A stretch of DNA of 64,000 bases from Cladorhizidae sp. MBARI D1340-BT2 (GCA_028752905.1 JAQNBH010000013.1:20643477-20707476); one strand, 5' to 3'. Shown: positions 36,965-51,392, counted from the stretch's first letter. Program-made: numbers and translations. Notes: generated by a model from the letters alone, not told the origin.

Positions 36965-38627
36965 TCATATCAAGTCCATTACAGTGAAGTGTGCAGAATA
37001 TATGGATGTTTGTATCAAGAGAGAGCACTTAGAGAGTCCTATGTTAATAGCTTTACATCAAGTCTATTCAGTGAAGTGTGGATAATCTACGAAGCTAACA
37101 TGTTTAGCATCAAGTAAGAGTACAATTCATAACTGCCCTAATTAACAAGACCATGTCCCAGATTTTGTCAACTGATAGAGAAGGCCCTTATCTGCAACAT
37201 GTCAACAGATTATCAATAAATGTAGTGGTTTTTCACTGGCAGGCAACCGCTTTGGCAACTGGAAAACGCCAGGAAATATCGCAAACCTTACCACTTCAAA
37301 TCACCATAACTTGCTAATACTTAGAGTACTCAAACTTTTGGCACGTACAAAAGACAGATAATTAGAAGGGCTATCCGGTGATATAAAAATTATCTTTTTT
37401 GGGTAAAGTGTAGAACAGTTATGAGCTTTACGGCAAAAAAACAAGATTTTTGGGGGGAAAATGAGAAACATATAGTCCAAATTAGGGCAAATATCAAGAT
37501 AGAGAACACATAATGAAACCTATCATTCGAATCATATCAAGTCCATTACAGTGAAGTTTGCAGAATATTATGGATGTTTGATATCAACAGAGAGCACAGG
37601 GAGAGACCAATCTTAATAGCTATATATCAAGTTTATTCAGTGAAGTGTGGAGAATCTATGAAGCTAACCTGTCTAGCATCAAGATAGAGAACACATAGAG
37701 AAACCTATCATTCGAGTCATATCAAGTCCATTACAGTGAAGTATGCATAATAAATGGGTTTTTGGTATCAACAGAGAGCACAGAGAGAGACCTGTCTTAA
37801 TAGCTATATATCAATGAAGTTTGGAGAATCCATGAAGCTAACATATTTAGCATCAAGAGAGAGCAGAGAGAAACCTATCTTGTGATTCTATCAAGTCCAT
37901 TACTGTGAAGTATGCAAAATATACGGATGTTTGGTATCAAGAGAGAGAACAGAGAGAGGCCTACCTTTAGAGCTATATATCAAGTCTATTAATTGAAGTG
38001 TAGAGAATCTATGAAGCTAACATGTTTAGCACAAGATAGAGAACACTGAGAGATACCTATCTTGCAAGTCCATTACAGTGAAGTGTGCAGAATATATGGA
38101 TGTTTGGTATCAAGAGAGAGCACTTAGAGAGTCCTATCTTAATATCTATACATCAACTCTATTCAGTGAAGTGTGGATAATCTACGAAGCTAACATGTTT
38201 ACCATCAAGTAAGAGTACAATTCATAACTGCCCTAATTAACAAGACCAAAGTCCCAGATTTTGTCAACTGATAGAGAAGGCCCTTATCTGCAACATATCA
38301 ACAGATTATCAATAAATGTAGTGGTTTTTCACTGGCAGGCCACCGCTTTGGCAACTGGAAAACGCCAGGAAATATCGCAAACCTTACCACTTCAAATCAC
38401 CATAACTTGCTAATACTTAGAGTACTCAAAAATTTGGTACGTACAAAAGACAGATAATTAGAAGGGCTATCAGGTGATATAAAAATTATCTTTTTTGGAT
38501 AAAGTTTAGAAAAGTTATGAGCTTTACGGCAAAAAAAAAAGATTTTTGGGGGGGAAATGAGAAACATATAGACCAAATTAGGGCAAATATCAAGATAGAG
38601 AACACATAATGAAACCTATCATTCGAA
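36965..38627 (+). repeat. HOR copy 22, complete, class B
   Basis: L1 36965, S1 37532, S2 37717, S3 37887, L2 38065 with AATATCTATAC and GGTACGTAC, both private, and T5G7A3. Confidence 0.93.
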
Positions 38628-38806
38628 TCATATCAAGTCCATTACAGTGAAGTGTGCAGAATATATGGATGTTTGTATCAAGAGAGAGCACTTAGAGAGT
38701 CCTATGTTAATAGCTTTACATCAAGTCTATTCAATGAAGTTTGGAGAATCCATGAAGCTAACATATTTAGCATCAAGAGAGAGCAGAGAGAAACCTATCT
38801 TGTGAT
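38628..38806 (+). repeat. Chimeric L1/S2 monomer (179 bp)
   Basis: Starts as L1 (GTTTGTATCAAG, CTATGTTAATAGCTTT, CATCAAGTCTATTCA) and continues as the second half of S2 (ATGAAGTTTGGAGAATCC, ends TTGTGAT). The switch is at about 38731-38734, at a position where the two parents align. The rest of L1 with its insert, S1 and the first half of S2 are missing. It is also the class B to class C boundary. Confidence 0.93.
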
Positions 38807-39546
38807 TCTATCAAGTCCATTACTGTGAAGTATGCAGAATATACGGATGTTTGGTATCAAGAGAGAGAACAGAGAGAGGCCTACCTTTAGAGCTATATAT
38901 CAAGTCTATTAATTGAAGTGTAGAGAATCTATGAAGCTAACATGTTTAGCACAAGATAGAGAACACTGAGAGATACCTATCTTGCAAGTCCATTACAGTG
39001 AAGGGTGCAGAATATATGGATGTTTGGTATCAAGAGAGAGCACTTAGAGAGTCCTATCTTAATAGCTATACATCAACTCTATTCAGTGAAGTGTGGATAA
39101 TCTACGAAGCTAACATGTTTACCATCAAGTAAGAGTACAATTCATAACTGCCCTAATTAACAAGACCATGTCCCAGATTTTGTCAACTGATAGAGAAGGC
39201 CCTTATCTGCAACATGTCAACAGATTATCAATAAATGTAGTGGTTTTTCACTGGCAGGCCACCGCTTTGGCAACTGGAAAACGCCAGGAAATATCGCAAA
39301 CCTTACCACTTCAAATCACTATAACTTGCTAATACTTAGAGTACTCAAACTTTTGGCACGTACAAAAGACAGATAATTAGAAGGGCTATCCGGTGATATA
39401 AAAATTATCTTTTTTGGATAAAGTGTAGAACAGTTATGAGCTTTACGGCAAAAAAACAAGATTTTTGGGGGGAAAATGAGAAACATATAGACCAAATTAG
39501 GGCAAATATCAAGATAGAGAACACATAATGAAACCTATCATTCGAA
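38807..39546 (+). repeat. S3 followed by an L2/L1 hybrid
   Basis: S3 38807 (GCAGAATATACGG, class C), then L 38985-39546: L2 start (GGGTGC, CAACTC, TTTACCATC) and L1-like tail (CACTATAACTTGC, CCGGTGAT, GATAAAGTGTAGAACAG). S1 follows directly. Confidence 0.92.
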
Positions 39547-40641
39547 TCATATCAAGTCCATTACAGTGAAGTTTGCAGAATATTATGGATGTTTGATATC
39601 AACAGAGAGCACAGGGAGAGACCAATCTTAATAGCTATATATCAAGTTTATTCAGTGAAGTGTGGAGAATCTATGAAGCTAACCTGTCTAGCATCAAGAT
39701 AGAGAACACATAGAGAAACCTATCATTCGAGTCATATCAAGTCCATTACAGTGAAGTATGCATAATAAATGTTTTTTTTGTATCAACAGAGAGCACAGAG
39801 AGAGACCTGTCTTAATAGCTATATATCAATGAAGTTTGGAGAATCCATGAAGCTAACATATTTAGCATCAAGAGAGAGCAGAGAGAAACCTATCTTGTGA
39901 TTCTATCAAGTCCATTACTGTGAAGTATGCAGAATATACGGATGTTTGGTATCAAGAGAGAGAACAGAGAGAGGCCTACCTTTAGAGCTATATATCAAGT
40001 CTATTAATTGAAGTGTAGAGAATCTATGAAGCTAACATGTTTAGCACAAGATAGAGAACACTGAGAGATACCTATCTTGCAAGTCCATTACAGTGAAGTG
40101 TGCAGAATATATGGATGTTTGGTATCAAGAGAGAGCACTTAGAGAGTCCTATCTTAATAGCTATACATCAACTCTATTCAGTGAAGTGTGGATAATCTAC
40201 GAAGCTAACATGTTTACCATCAAGTAAGAGTACAATTCATAACTGCCCTAATTAACAAGACCATGTCCCAGATTTTGTCAACTGATAGAGAAGGCCCTTA
40301 TCTGCAACATGTCAACAGATTATCAATAAATGTAGTGGTTTTTCACTGGCAGGCCACCGCTTTGGCAACTGGAAAACGCCAGGAAATATCGCAAACCTTA
40401 CCACTTCAAATCACCATAACTTACTAATACTTAGAGTACTCAAACTTTTGGCACGTACAAAAGACAGATAATTAGAAGGGCTATCCGATGATATAAAAAT
40501 TATCTTTTTTGGATAAAGTTTAGAAAAGTTATGAGCTTTACGGCAAAAAAACAAGATTTTTGGGGGGAAAATGAGAAACATATAGACCAAATTAGGGCAA
40601 ATATCAAGATAGAGAACACATAATGAAACCTATCATTCGAA
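39547..40641 (+). repeat. HOR lacking L1 (S1-S2-S3-L2), class C
   Basis: S1 39547 (ATTATGG, GTGAAG kept), S2 39732 with AAATG-T8-G, S3 39902, L2 40080 (GTGTGC, ACCATG). Confidence 0.92.
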
Positions 40642-41775
40642 TCATATCAAGTCCATTACAGTGAAGTGTGCAGAATATATGGATGTTTGTATCAAGAGAG
40701 AGCACTTAGAGAGTCCTATGTTAATAGCTTTACATCAAGTCTATTCAGTGAAGTGTGGATAATCTACGAAGCTAACATGTTTAGCATCAAGTAAGAGTAC
40801 AATTCATAACTGCCCTAATTAACAAGACCATGTCCCAGATTTTGTCAACTGATAGAGAAGGCCCTTATCTGCAACATGTCAACAGATTATCAATAAATGT
40901 AGTGGTTTTTCACTGGCAGGCCACCGCTTTGGCAACTGGAAAACGCCAGGAAATATCGCAAACCTTACCACTTCAAATCACCATAACTTGCTAATACTTA
41001 GAGTACTCAAACTTTTGGCACGTACAAAAGACAGATAATTAGAAGGGCTATCCGGCGGTATAAAAATTATCTTTTTTGGGTAAAGTGTAGAACAGTTATG
41101 AGCTTTACGGCAAAAAAACAAGATTTTTGGGGGGAAAATGAGAAACATATAGACCAAATTAGGGCAAATATCAAGATAGAGAACACATAATGAAACCTAT
41201 CATTCGAATCATATCAAGTCCATTACAGTGAAGTGTGCAGAATATATGGATGTTTGTATCAAGAGAGAGCACTTAGAGAGTCCTATGTTAATAGCTTTAC
41301 ATCAAGTCTATTCAGTGAAGTGTGGATAATCTACGAAGCTAACATGTTTAGCATCAAGTAAGAGTACAATTCATAACTGCCCTAATTAACAAGACCATGT
41401 CCCAGATTTTGTCAACTGATAGAGAAGGCCCTTATCTGCAACATGTCAACAGATTATCAATAAATGTAGTGGTTTTTCACTGGCAGGCCACCGCTTTGGC
41501 AACTGGAAAACGCCAGGAAATATCGCAAACCTTACCACTTCAAATCACCATAACTTGCTAATACTTAGAATACTCAAAATTTTGGCACGTACAAAAGACA
41601 GATAATTAGAAGGGCTATCCGTTGATATAAAAATTATCTTTTTTGGATAAAGTTTAGAAAAGTTATGAGCTTTACGGCAAAAAAAAAAGATTTTTGGGGG
41701 GAAAATGAGAAACATATAGACCAAATTAGGGCAAATATCAAGATAGAGAACACATAATGAAACCTATCATTCGAA
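40642..41775 (+). repeat. Two extra L1-headed monomers in tandem (class C)
   Basis: L units at 40642 (CCGGCGGTAT) and 41209 (AGAATACTC, CCGTTGAT, A10), followed by the L1 of the next HOR. CCGTTGAT was seen nowhere else. Confidence 0.93.
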
Positions 41776-43436
41776 TCATATCAAGTCCATTACAGTGAAG
41801 TGTGCAGAATATATGGATGTTTGTATCAAGAGAGAGCACTTAGAGAGTCCTATGTTAATAGCTTTACATCAAGTCTATTCAGTGAAGTGTGGATAATCTA
41901 CGAAGCTAACATGTTTAGCATCAAGTAAGAGTACAATTCATAACTGCCCTAATTAACAAGACCATGTCCCAGATTTTGTCAACTGATAGAGAAGGCCCTT
42001 ATCTGCAACATGTCAACAGATTATCAATAAATGTAGTGGTTTTTCACTGGCAGGCCACCGCTTTGGCAACTGGAAAACGCCAGGAAATATCGCAAACCTT
42101 ACCACTTCAAATCACCATAACTTGCTAATACTTAGAATACTCAAAATTTTGGCACGTACAAAAGACAGATAATTAGAAGGGCTATCCGGTGATATAAAAA
42201 TTATCTTTTTTGGGTAAAGTGTAGAACAGTTATGAGCTTTACGGCAAAAAAACAAGATTTTTTTGGGGAAAATGAGAAACATATAGACCAAATTAGGGCA
42301 AATATCAAGATAGAGAACACATAATGAAACCTATCATTCGAATCATATCAAGTCCATTACAGTTAAGTTTGCAGAATATTATGGATGTTTGATATCAACA
42401 GAGAGCACAGGGAGAGACCAATCTTAATAGCTATATATCAAGTTTATTCAGTGAAGTGTGGAGAATCTATGAAGCTAACCTGTCTAGCATCAAGATAGAG
42501 AACACATAGAGAAACCTATCATTCGAGTCATATCAAGTCCATTACAGTGAAGTATGCATAATAAATTTTTTTTTGTATCAACAGAGAGCACAGAGAGAGA
42601 CCTGTCTTAATAGCTATATATCAATGAAGTTTGGAGAATCCATGAAGCTAACATATTTAGCATCAAGAGAGAGCAGAGAGAAACCTATCTTGTGATTCTA
42701 TCAAGTCCATTACTGTGAAGTATGCAGAATATACGGATGTTTGGTATCAAGAGAGAGAACAGAGAGAGGCCTACCTTTAGAGCTATATATCAAGTCTATT
42801 AATTGAAGTGTAGAGAATCTATGAAGCTAACATGTTTAGCACAAGATAGAGAACACTGAGAGATACCTATCTTGCAAGTCCATTACAGTGAAGGGTGCAG
42901 AATATATGGATGTTTGGTATCAAGAGAGAGCACTTAGAGAGTCCTATCTTAATAGCTATACATCAACTCTATTCAGTGAAGTGTGGATAATCTACGAAGC
43001 TAACATGTTTACCATCAAGTAAGAGTACAATTCATAACTGCCCTAATTAACAAGACCATGTCCCAGATTTTGTCAACTGATAGAGAAGGCCCTTATCTGC
43101 AACATGTCAACAGATTATCAATAAATGTAGTGGTTTTTCACTGGCAGGCCACCGCTTTGGCAACTGGAAAACGCCAGGAAATATCGCAAACCTTACCACT
43201 TCAAATCACCATAACTTACTAATACTTAGAGTACTCAAACTTTTGGCACGTACAAAAGACAGATAATTAGAAGGGCTATCCGATGATATAAAAATTATCT
43301 TTTTTGGATAAAGTTTAGAAAAGTTATGAGCTTTACGGCAAAAAAACAAGATTTTTGGGGGGAAAATGAGAAACATATAGACCAAATTAGGGCAAATATC
43401 AAGATAGAGAACACATAATGAAACCTATCATTCGAA
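41776..43436 (+). repeat. HOR copy 23, complete, T-rich variant (1,661 bp)
   Basis: L1 41776 (AGAATACTC, T7G4A4), S1 42343 (GTTAAG), S2 42528-42696 with AAA-T9-G (one base shorter than all other S2), S3 42697, L2 42875. Confidence 0.93.
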
Positions 43437-44177
43437 TCATATCAAGTCCATTACAGTGAAGTATGCAGAATATACGGATGTTTGGTATCAAGAGAGAGAA
43501 CAGAGAGAGGCCTACCTTTAGAGCTATATATCAAGTCTATTAATTGAAGTGTAGAGAATCTATGAAGCTAACATGTTTAGCACAAGATAGAGAACACTGA
43601 GAGATACCTATCTTGCAAGTCCATTACAGTGAAGGGTGCAGAATATATGGATGTTTGGTATCAAGAGAGAGCACTTAGAGAGTCCTATCTTAATAGCTAT
43701 ACATCAACTCTATTCAGTGAAGTGTGGATAATCTACGAAGCTAACATGTTTACCATCAAGTAAGAGTACAATTCATAACTGCCCTAATTAACAAGACCAT
43801 GTCCCAGATTTTGTCAACTGATAGAGAAGGCCCTTATCTGCAACATGTCAACAGATTATCAATAAATGTAGTGGTTTTTCACTGGCAGGCCACCGCTTTG
43901 GCAACTGGAAAACGCCAGGAAATATCGCAAACCTTACCACTTCAAATCACCATAACTTACTAATACTTAGAGTACTCAAACTTTTGGCACGTACAAAAGA
44001 CAGATAATTAGAAGGGCTATCCGATGATATAAAAATTATCTTTTTTGGATAAAGTTTAGAAAAGTTATGAGCTTTACGGCAAAAAAACAAGATTTTTGGG
44101 GGGAAAATGAGAAACATATAGACCAAATTAGGGCAAATATCAAGATAGAGAACACATAATGAAACCTATCATTCGAA
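43437..44177 (+). repeat. Reduced HOR: chimeric S3 plus L2 (third)
   Basis: Chimeric S3 43437-43615 with the same switch as at 15492 and 19557, then L2 43616. Confidence 0.92.
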
Positions 44178-45839
44178 TCATATCAAGTCCATTACAGTGA
44201 AGTGTGCAGAATATATGGATGTTTGTATCAAGAGAGAGCACTTAGAGAGTCCTATGTTAATAGCTTTACATCAAGTCTATTCAGTGAAGTGTGGATAATC
44301 TACGAAGCTAACATGTTTAGCATCAAGTAAGAGTACAATTCATAACTGCCCTAATTAACAAGACCATGTCCCAGATTTTGTCAACTGATAGAGAAGGCCC
44401 TTATCTGCAACATGTCAACAGATTATCAATAAATGTAGTGGTTTTTCACTGGCAGGCCACCGCTTTGGCAACTGGAAAACGCCAGGAAATATCGCAAACC
44501 TTACCACTTCAAATCACCATAACTTGCTAATACTTAGAATACTCAAAATTTTGGCACGTACAAAAGACAGATAATTAGAAGGGCTATCCGGTGATATAAA
44601 AATTATCTTTTTTGGGTAAAGTGTAGAACAGTTATGAGCTTTACGGCAAAAAAACAAGATTTTTTTGGGGAAAATGAGAAACATATAGACCAAATTAGGG
44701 CAAATATCAAGATAGAGAACACATAATGAAACCTATCATTCGAATCATATCAAGTCCATTACAGTTAAGTTTGCAGAATATTATGGATGTTTGATATCAA
44801 CAGAGAGCACAGGGAGAGACCAATCTTAATAGCTATATATCAAGTTTATTCAGTGAAGTGTGGAGAATCTATGAAGCTAACCTGTCTAGCATCAAGATAG
44901 AGAACACATAGAGAAACCTATCATTCGAGTCATATCAAGTCCATTACAGTGAAGTATGCATAATAAATTTTTTTTTTGTATCAACAGAGAGCACAGAGAG
45001 AGACCTGTCTTAATAGCTATATATCAATGAAGTTTGGAGAATCCATGAAGCTAACATATTTAGCATCAAGAGAGAGCAGAGAGAAACCTATCTTGTGATT
45101 CTATCAAGTCCATTACTGTGAAGTATGCAGAATATACGGATGTTTGGTATCAAGAGAGAGAACAGAGAGAGGCCTACCTTTAGAGCTATATATCAAGTCT
45201 ATTAATTGAAGTGTAGAGAATCTATGAAGCTAACATGTTTAGCACAAGATAGAGAACACTGAGAGATACCTATCTTGCAAGTCCATTACAGTGAAGTGTG
45301 CAGAATATATGGATGTTTGGTATCAAGAGAGAGCACTTAGAGAGTCCTATCTTAATAGCTATACATCAACTCTATTCAGTGAAGTGTGGATAATCTACGA
45401 AGCTAACATGTTTACCATCAAGTAAGAGTACAATTCATAACTGCCCTAATTAACAAGACCATGTCCCAGATTTTGTCAACTGATAGAGAAGGCCCTTATC
45501 TGCAACATGTCAACAGATTATCAATAAATGTAGTGGTTTTTCACTGGCAGGCCACCGCTTTGGCAACTGGAAAACGCCAGGAAATATCGCAAACCTTACC
45601 ACTTCAAATCACCATAACTTACTAATACTTAGAGTACTCAAACTTTTGGCACGTACAAAAGACAGATAATTAGAAGGGCTATCCGATGATATAAAAATTA
45701 TCTTTTTTGGATAAAGTTTAGAAAAGTTATGAGCTTTACGGCAAAAAAACAAGATTTTTGGGGGGAAAATGAGAAACATATAGACCAAATTAGGGCAAAT
45801 ATCAAGATAGAGAACACATAATGAAACCTATCATTCGAA
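44178..45839 (+). repeat. HOR copy 24, complete, T-rich variant
   Basis: L1 44178 (AGAATACTC, T7G4A4), S1 44745 (GTTAAG), S2 44930 with AAA-T10-G, S3 45100, L2 45278. Confidence 0.93.
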
Positions 45840-47501
45840 TCATATCAAGTCCATTACAGTGAAGTGTGCAGAATATATGGATGTTTGTATCAAGAGAGAG
45901 CACTTAGAGAGTCCTATGTTAATAGCTTTACATCAAGTCTATTCAGTGAAGTGTGGATAATCTACGAAGCTAACATGTTTAGCATCAAGTAAGAGTACAA
46001 TTCATAACTGCCCTAATTAACAAGACCATGTCCCAGATTTTGTCAACTGATAGAGAAGGCCCTTATCTGCAACATGTCAACAGATTATCAATAAATGTAG
46101 TGGTTTTTCACTGGCAGGCCACCGCTTTGGCAACTGGAAAACGCCAGGAAATATCGCAAACCTTACCACTTCAAATCACTATAACTTGCTAATACTTAGA
46201 GTACTCAAACTTTTGGCACGTACAAAAGACAGATAATTAGAAGGGCTATCCGGTGATATAAAAATTATCTTTTTTGAGTAAAGTGTAGAACAGTTATGAG
46301 CTTTACGGCAAAAAAACAAGATTTTTGGGGGGAAAATGAGAAACATATAGACCAAATTAGGGCAAATATCAAGATAGAGAACACATAATGAAACCTATCA
46401 TTCGAATCATATCAAGTCCATTACAGTGAAGTTTGCAGAATATTATGGATGTTTGATATCAACAGAGAGCACAGGGAGAGACCAATCTTAATAGCTATAT
46501 ATCAAGTTTATTCAGTGAAGTGTGGAGAATCTATGAAGCTAACCTGTCTAGCATCAAGATAGAGAACACATAGAGAAACCTATCATTCGAGTCATATCAA
46601 GTCCATTACAGTGAAGTATGCATAATAAATGTTTTTTTTGTATCAACAGAGAGCACAGAGAGAGACCTGTCTTAATAGCTATATATCAATGAAGTTTGGA
46701 GAATCCATGAAGCTAACATATTTAGCATCAAGAGAGAGCAGAGAGAAACCTATCTTGTGATTCTATCAAGTCCATTACTGTGAAGTATGCAGAATATACG
46801 GATGTTTGGTATCAAGAGAGAGAACAGAGAGAGGCCTACCTTTAGAGCTATATATCAAGTCTATTAATTGAAGTGTAGAGAATCTATGAAGCTAACATGT
46901 TTAGCACAAGATAGAGAACACTGAGAGATACCTATCTTGCAAGTCCATTACAGTGAAGTGTGCAGAATATATGGATGTTTGGTATCAAGAGAGAGCACTT
47001 AGAGAGTCCTATCTTAATAGCTATACATCAACTCTATTCAGTGAAGTGTGGATAATCTACGAAGCTAACATGTTTACCATCAAGTAAGAGTACAATTCAT
47101 AACTGCCCTAATTAACAAGACCATGTCCCAGATTTTGTCAACTGATAGAGAAGGCCCTTATCTGCAACATGTCAACAGATTATCAATAAATGTAGTGGTT
47201 TTTCACTGGCAGGCCACCGCTTTGGCAACTGGAAAACGCCAGGAAATATCGCAAACCTTACCACTTCAAATCACCATAACTTACTAATACTTAGAGTACT
47301 CAAACTTTTGGCACGTACAAAAGACAGATAATTAGAAGGGCTATCCGATGATATAAAAATTATCTTTTTTGGATAAAGTTTAGAAAAGTTATGAGCTTTA
47401 CGGCAAAAAAACAAGATTTTTGGGGGGAAAATGAGAAACATATAGACCAAATTAGGGCAAATATCAAGATAGAGAACACATAATGAAACCTATCATTCGA
47501 A
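45840..47501 (+). repeat. HOR copy 25, complete, class C
   Basis: L1 45840 with CACTATAAC and TTTTTTGAGTAAAG, S1 46407, S2 46592 with AAATG-T8-G, S3 46762, L2 46940. Nearly the same as 49731-51392, 3,891 bp away. Confidence 0.93.
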
Positions 47502-48068
47502 TCATATCAAGTCCATTACAGTGAAGTGTGCAGAATATATGGATGTTTGTATCAAGAGAGAGCACTTAGAGAGTCCTATGTTAATAGCTTTACATCAAGT
47601 CTATTCAGTGAAGTGTGGATAATCTACGAAGCTAACATGTTTAGCATCAAGTAAGAGTACAATTCATAACTGCCCTAATTAACAAGACCATGTCCCAGAT
47701 TTTGTCAACTGATAGAGAAGGCCCTTATCTGCAACATGTCAACAGATTATCAATAAATGTAGTGGTTTTTCACTGGCAGGCCACCGCTTTGGCAACTGGA
47801 AAACGCCAGGAAATATCGCAAACCTTACCACTTCAAATCACCATAACTTGCTAATACTTAGAGTACTCAAACTTTTGGCACGTACAAAAGACAGATAATT
47901 AGAAGGGCTATCCGGCGGTATAAAAATTATCTTTTTTGGGTAAAGTGTAGAACAGTTATGAGCTTTACGGCAAAAAAACAAGATTTTTGGGGGGAAAATG
48001 AGAAACATATAGACCAAATTAGGGCAAATATCAAGATAGAGAACACATAATGAAACCTATCATTCGAA
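47502..48068 (+). repeat. Extra L1 monomer (CCGGCGGTAT type)
   Basis: A complete L1 followed directly by another L1 at 48069. It matches the 40642 unit in its diagnostic bases. Confidence 0.93.
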
Positions 48069-49730
48069 TCATATCAAGTCCATTACAGTGAAGTGTGCAG
48101 AATATATGGATGTTTGTATCAAGAGAGAGCACTTAGAGAGTCCTATGTTAATAGCTTTACATCAAGTCTATTCAGTGAAGTGTGGATAATCTACGAAGCT
48201 AACATGTTTAGCATCAAGTAAGAGTACAATTCATAACTGCCCTAATTAACAAGACCATGTCCCAGATTTTGTCAACTGATAGAGAAGGCCCTTATCTGCA
48301 ACATGTCAACAGATTATCAATAAATGTAGTGGTTTTTCACTGGCAGGCCACCGCTTTGGCAACTGGAAAACGCCAGGAAATATCGCAAACCTTACCACTT
48401 CAAATCACAATAACTTGCTAATACTTAGAATACTCAAAATTTTGGCACGTACAAAAGACAGATAATTAGAAGGGCTATCCGGTGATATAAAAATTATCTT
48501 TTTTGGGTAAAGTGTAGAACAGTTATGAGCTTTACGGCAAAAAAACAAGATTTTTTTGGGGAAAATGAGAAACATATAGACCAAATTAGGGCAAATATCA
48601 AGATAGAGAACACATAATGAAACCTATCATTCGAATCATATCAAGTCCATTACAGTTAAGTTTGCAGAATATTATGGATGTTTGATATCAACAGAGAGCA
48701 CAGGGAGAGACCAATCTTAATAGCTATATATCAAGTTTATTCAGTGAAGTGTGGAGAATCTATGAAGCTAACCTGTCTAGCATCAAGATAGAGAACACAT
48801 AGAGAAACCTATCATTCGAGTCATATCAAGTCCATTACAGTGAAGTATGCATAATAAATTTTTTTTTTGTATCAACAGAGAGCACAGAGAGAGACCTGTC
48901 TTAATAGCTATATATCAATGAAGTTTGGAGAATCCATGAAGCTAACATATTTAGCATCAAGAGAGAGCAGAGAGAAACCTATCTTGTGATTCTATCAAGT
49001 CCATTACTGTGAAGTATGCAGAATATACGGATGTTTGGTATCAAGAGAGAGAACAGAGAGAGGCCTACCTTTAGAGCTATATATCAAGTCTATTAATTGA
49101 AGTGTAGAGAATCTATGAAGCTAACATGTTTAGCACAAGATAGAGAACACTGAGAGATACCTATCTTGCAAGTCCATTACAGTGAAGTGTGCAGAATATA
49201 TGGATGTTTGGTATCAAGAGAGAGCACTTAGAGAGTCCTATCTTAATAGCTATACATCAACTCTATTCAGTGAAGTGTGGATAATCTACGAAGCTAACAT
49301 GTTTACCATCAAGTAAGAGTACAATTCATAACTGCCCTAATTAACAAGACCATGTCCCAGATTTTGTCAACTGATAGAGAAGGCCCTTATCTGCAACATG
49401 TCAACAGATTATCAATAAATGTAGTGGTTTTTCACTGGCAGGCCACCGCTTTGGCAACTGGAAAACGCCAGGAAATATCGCAAACCTTACCACTTCAAAT
49501 CACCATAACTTACTAATACTTAGAGTACTCAAACTTTTGGCACGTACAAAAGACAGATAATTAGAAGGGCTATCCGATGATATAAAAATTATCTTTTTTG
49601 GATAAAGTTTAGAAAAGTTATGAGCTTTACGGCAAAAAAACAAGATTTTTGGGGGGAAAATGAGAAACATATAGACCAAATTAGGGCAAATATCAAGATA
49701 GAGAACACATAATGAAACCTATCATTCGAA
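48069..49730 (+). repeat. HOR copy 26, complete, T-rich variant
   Basis: L1 48069 (CACAATAAC private, AGAATACTC, T7G4A4), S1 48636 (GTTAAG), S2 48821 with AAA-T10-G, S3 48991, L2 49169. Confidence 0.93.
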
Positions 49731-51392
49731 TCATATCAAGTCCATTACAGTGAAGTGTGCAGAATATATGGATGTTTGTATCAAGAGAGAGCACTTAGAG
49801 AGTCCTATGTTAATAGCTTTACATCAAGTCTATTCAGTGAAGTGTGGATAATCTACGAAGCTAACATGTTTAGCATCAAGTAAGAGTACAATTCATAACT
49901 GCCCTAATTAACAAGACCATGTCCCAGATTTTGTCAACTGATAGAGAAGGCCCTTATCTGCAACATGTCAACAGATTATCAATAAATGTAGTGGTTTTTC
50001 ACTGGCAGGCCACCGCTTTGGCAACTGGAAAACGCCAGGAAATATCGCAAACCTTACCACTTCAAATCACTATAACTTGCTAATACTTAGAGTACTCAAA
50101 CTTTTGGCACGTACAAAAGACAGATAATTAGAAGGGCTATCCGGTGATATAAAAATTATCTTTTTTGAGTAAAGTGTAGAACAGTTATGAGCTTTACGGC
50201 AAAAAAACAAGATTTTTGGGGGGAAAATGAGAAACATATAGACCAAATTAGGGCAAATATCAAGATAGAGAACACATAATGAAACCTATCATTCGAATCA
50301 TATCAAGTCCATTACAGTGAAGTTTGCAGAATATTATGGATGTTTGATATCAACAGAGAGCACAGGGAGAGACCAATCTTAATAGCTATATATCAAGTTT
50401 ATTCAGTGAAGTGTGGAGAATCTATGAAGCTAACCTGTCTAGCATCAAGATAGAGAACACATAGAGAAACCTATCATTCGAGTCATATCAAGTCCATTAC
50501 AGTGAAGTATGCATAATAAATGTTTTTTTTGTATCAACAGAGAGCACAGAGAGAGACCTGTCTTAATAGCTATATATCAATGAAGTTTGGAGAATCCATG
50601 AAGCTAACATATTTAGCATCAAGAGAGAGCAGAGAGAAACCTATCTTGTGATTCTATCAAGTCCATTACTGTGAAGTATGCAGAATATACGGATGTTTGG
50701 TATCAAGAGAGAGAACAGAGAGAGGCCTACCTTTAGAGCTATATATCAAGTCTATTAATTGAAGTGTAGAGAATCTATGAAGCTAACATGTTTAGCACAA
50801 GATAGAGAACACTGAGAGATACCTATCTTGCAAGTCCATTACAGTGAAGTGTGCAGAATATATGGATGTTTGGTATCAAGAGAGAGCACTTAGAGAGTCC
50901 TATCTTAATAGCTATACATCAACTCTATTCAGTGAAGTGTGGATAATCTACGAAGCTAACATGTTTACCATCAAGTAAGAGTACAATTCATAACTGCCCT
51001 AATTAACAAGACCATGTCCCAGATTTTGTCAACTGATAGAGAAGGCCCTTATCTGCAACATGTCAACAGATTATCAATAAATGTAGTGGTTTTTCACTGG
51101 CAGGCCACCGCTTTGGCAACTGGAAAACGCCAGGAAATATCGCAAACCTTACCACTTCAAATCACCATAACTTACTAATACTTAGAGTACTCAAACTTTT
51201 GGCACGTACAAAAGACAGATAATTAGAAGGGCTATCCGATGATATAAAAATTATCTTTTTTGGATAAAGTTTAGAAAAGTTATGAGCTTTACGGCAAAAA
51301 AACAAGATTTTTGGGGGGAAAATGAGAAACATATAGACCAAATTAGGGCAAATATCAAGATAGAGAACACATAATGAAACCTATCATTCGAA
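49731..51392 (+). repeat. HOR copy 27, complete, class C
   Basis: L1 49731 (CACTATAAC, TTTTTTGAGTAAAG), S1 50298, S2 50483 (AAATG-T8-G), S3 50653, L2 50831. Confidence 0.93.

Larger units (their letters stand above)
20201..38730 (+). repeat. Class B block, first occurrence
   Basis: Marks: GGCAACC and AGTCCAAATT in L1, GCAAAATATACGG in S3, and L2 with ACCAAAG plus CAACTC, CAAAAATTT, TCAGGTGAT and A10. Eleven complete HOR copies, with extra L1 units before the first one and at 31410. The block ends inside the chimeric monomer 38628-38806. Confidence 0.8.
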
